Source: Desulfuromonadales bacterium
Lineage (GTDB): Bacteria; Desulfobacterota; Desulfuromonadia; Desulfuromonadales; UBA2294
Length of the DNA stretch: 8,760 nt
NCBI GenBank assembly: GCA_030591795.1
Contig: JAUVAJ010000050.1
Coordinates: 1-8,760, forward strand
Reading direction: 5' to 3'
Part shown: piece after piece, positions 7,704-8,760 of the stretch
How the letters are laid out: each line of letters begins with the position of its first letter
Numbering within the stretch: the first letter of the stretch is position 1
The notes under the pieces: model-generated
What the model saw: only the letters and a program-made list of their open reading frames with translations
Told to the model about the DNA's origin: nothing
Databases searched by the model: none
Translations under genes and position numbers: made by a program

Positions 7704-7716
7704 AACAGCACCAGCC

Positions 7717-7745
7717 TTGACGTGATCAAAAGCGCCTAGTATAAA
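7717..7745 (+). promoter_or_regulatory. Sigma70-type promoter directed toward mazG
   Basis: Plus strand: TTGACG (-35, 7717-7722), 17-base spacer, TATAAA (-10, 7740-7745), 10 of 12 consensus bases at the ideal spacing. Transcription should begin near 7752, giving mazG an untranslated leader of about 120 bases. The -10 element shares four positions (7740-7743) with the opposing promoter. Confidence 0.65.
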
Positions 7746-7765
7746 GATCATCCCCTCTTTGTCAA
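7738..7765 (-). promoter_or_regulatory. Sigma70-type promoter of the yceD-rpmF-plsX-fab gene set
   Basis: Minus strand: perfect TTGACA (-35, plus-strand 7760-7765), 16-base spacer, TATACT (-10, 7738-7743), 11 of 12 consensus bases. Transcription should begin near 7731, about 28 bases before the proposed TTG start at 7703. It is the best promoter I saw for the leftward genes. Its -10 overlaps that of the mazG-directed promoter. Confidence 0.75.
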
Positions 7766-7874
7766 GGGATAACTCCCTGCAAGACGGGTTTGTACAGAAT
7801 GACTTTTTTAGCCCAATCCCCCCGATTTTGCAAGACATTTATTAAGTCTTCGCAGCCCGGGTTATGGAGTTAAT

Positions 7875-8684
7875 ATGAAGGAAACACCAGATTGTTCAAT
7901 ACAACGGTTAGTGACTATTGTTGAAAGACTCCGCGGACCTGATGGTTGCCCGTGGGACAAGGTACAAACAACCAATAGTTTAAGACCGTACCTATTGGAA
8001 GAATGCCATGAATTTCTCGGGGCAATCAAACAGGAGAACAGCAAAGAGATTCGTGACGAATTGGGTGATCTGTTGCTGCAAATTGTCCTGCATGCGCGCA
8101 TTTATGAGGAACAAGGCTTGTTTAACCTGAATGATGCGGCTGAATCAATCTGCAATAAACTGGTACGTCGGCATCCCCATGTGTTTGCACGACAAGCTGA
8201 ACACGAAACGGTTGATCTCGGTTTACAATGGGAGACCATTAAACAGAACGAGAAGATAGCCGCAGGCAAAGGTCCTTCCCTGTTCGAACAGATCGATTCA
8301 GATCTTCCACCTTTACTGACAGCTCGTAAGATAGCCGAGAAGGCCGCAAGAATCGGCCTTGACTGGCCTGACGCAAACTCCGTAATCGAGAAAATTCGTG
8401 AAGAACTAGATGAACTGGAAGTGGCCATTCAAAACAACCAGGAGGATGAGATCTCGCATGAACTGGGAGATCTGTTATTTGCTGTCGTTAGCCTTGCGCG
8501 ACATCTTGATGTCGATTCAGACGTTTCACTTCGCTTGAATTTATCTCGGTTCACCAAGAGGGTTCAGCACATGGAGTCGGCTTTACACCGTCGGGGTCAG
8601 ACGTTTCAAGACGTCACAATTTCAGAGCTTGACCGACTTTGGGAGCAGGCCAAAAAAAATGAGATGTCCGAGAAAAGAGCGTAA
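7875..8684 (+). CDS. mazG: Nucleoside triphosphate pyrophosphohydrolase MazG
   Basis: Hydrolyses (d)NTPs to the monophosphate and pyrophosphate; in E. coli it also affects ppGpp levels and damaged-nucleotide removal. The 269 residues fit the full-length two-domain form. Near the N-terminus is LRGPDGCPWDKVQT (CPWD at 25-28). The first magnesium-binding helix pair is LEECHEF (E42, E43, E46) plus RDELGDLLLQ (E62, D65). The second repeats this with REELDELE (E176, E177, E180) and SHELGDLLFAVV (E196, D199). Both domains therefore keep their acidic residues. The C-terminal FTKRVQHMESAL and ISELDRLWEQAK are typical. The ATG at 7875 follows GGAG (7866-7869) by five bases. It is divergent from the fab gene set and stands alone here. 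No mazEF toxin pair is visible. Confidence 0.96.
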   Translation: MKETPDCSIQRLVTIVERLRGPDGCPWDKVQTTNSLRPYLLEECHEFLGAIKQENSKEIRDELGDLLLQIVLHARIYEEQGLFNLNDAAESICNKLVRRHPHVFARQAEHETVDLGLQWETIKQNEKIAAGKGPSLFEQIDSDLPPLLTARKIAEKAARIGLDWPDANSVIEKIREELDELEVAIQNNQEDEISHELGDLLFAVVSLARHLDVDSDVSLRLNLSRFTKRVQHMESALHRRGQTFQDVTISELDRLWEQAKKNEMSEKRA

Positions 8685-8760
8685 AAACGAGACCTTGACT
8701 GGGGATGAATATGTTGTCCACAAATTTTGTTAATAACATGTGCAAAAGCCTGTTTGCAAA
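8685..8760. other. Non-coding right edge with DnaA-box-like words and an inverted repeat
   Basis: No start of a convincing gene and no terminator-like hairpin with U-run is seen after mazG. The segment contains TTGTCCACA (8714-8722), one base off the DnaA-box consensus, and, on the opposite strand, TTTTGCACA (8739-8747), which fits the relaxed form TTWTNCACA. AT-rich sequence lies between them. TGCAAA/TTTGCA (8741-8746 and 8753-8758) is a perfect 6-bp inverted repeat with 6 bases between arms. Function unknown; the neighbouring sequence needed to judge it is cut off. Confidence 0.4.

Noticed and set aside
8102..8428. 108-codon minus-strand open frame opposite mazG
   Set aside because: Low-complexity serine-rich translation antisense to the clearly coding mazG; a shadow frame.
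8685..8760. Chromosomal replication origin at the right edge
   Set aside because: Only two approximate DnaA boxes are visible, with no dnaA, dnaN or box cluster within the window. Reported as a finding, not as an origin.

Overview
The window is ordinary, dense, vegetative chromosome from a Gram-negative bacterium of moderate GC content (about half). It carries a long leftward (minus-strand) gene set and one rightward gene. In minus-strand transcription order these are a YceD/DUF177 gene, rpmF, plsX, fabH, fabD, fabG, acpP, fabF, rpiB and glyA, with mazG transcribed divergently on the right. A yceD-rpmF-plsX-fabHDG-acpP-fabF core occurs widely in proteobacteria. Its continuation into rpiB and glyA is, as far as I recall, typical of the Desulfuromonas/Geobacter/Pelobacter group (former Deltaproteobacteria), so that is my best guess for the source. 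It is an inference from gene order, not a proven assignment.

Layout. Positions 1-1058 hold the first 352 codons of glyA; its 3' end lies outside the window. A strong intrinsic terminator sits just upstream of it (1084-1115), directly after rpiB. From 1129 to 7703 the genes are packed with gaps of 1 to about 100 bases and are probably co-transcribed. The only sizeable internal gap is between acpP and fabF, and it contains a long hairpin with a competing alternative pairing. The genes appear to be driven from a near-consensus sigma70 promoter at 7738-7765. That promoter overlaps, -10 on -10, a second good promoter pointing right toward mazG (7717-7745), so the region looks like a bidirectional promoter. 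The last 76 bases after mazG hold no gene but contain two DnaA-box-like words and an inverted repeat.

How the genes work together. YceD and the zinc-type ribosomal protein L32 belong to ribosome assembly. PlsX makes acyl-phosphate for phospholipid synthesis. FabD loads malonate onto AcpP, FabH starts chains, FabF extends them and FabG performs the first reduction. The dehydratase and enoyl reductase of the cycle are not in the window. RpiB (pentose phosphate isomerisation) and GlyA (serine/glycine and one-carbon units) follow as metabolic passengers. MazG is a house-cleaning NTP pyrophosphohydrolase.

All catalytic residues I checked are present and I see no frameshifts, mobile elements, CRISPR or RNA genes. 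I found no previously undescribed multi-gene system. The points of interest are regulatory: the bidirectional promoter and the start-codon correction it forces, the terminator placed before glyA, the acpP-fabF hairpins, and the DnaA-like sites at the right edge.
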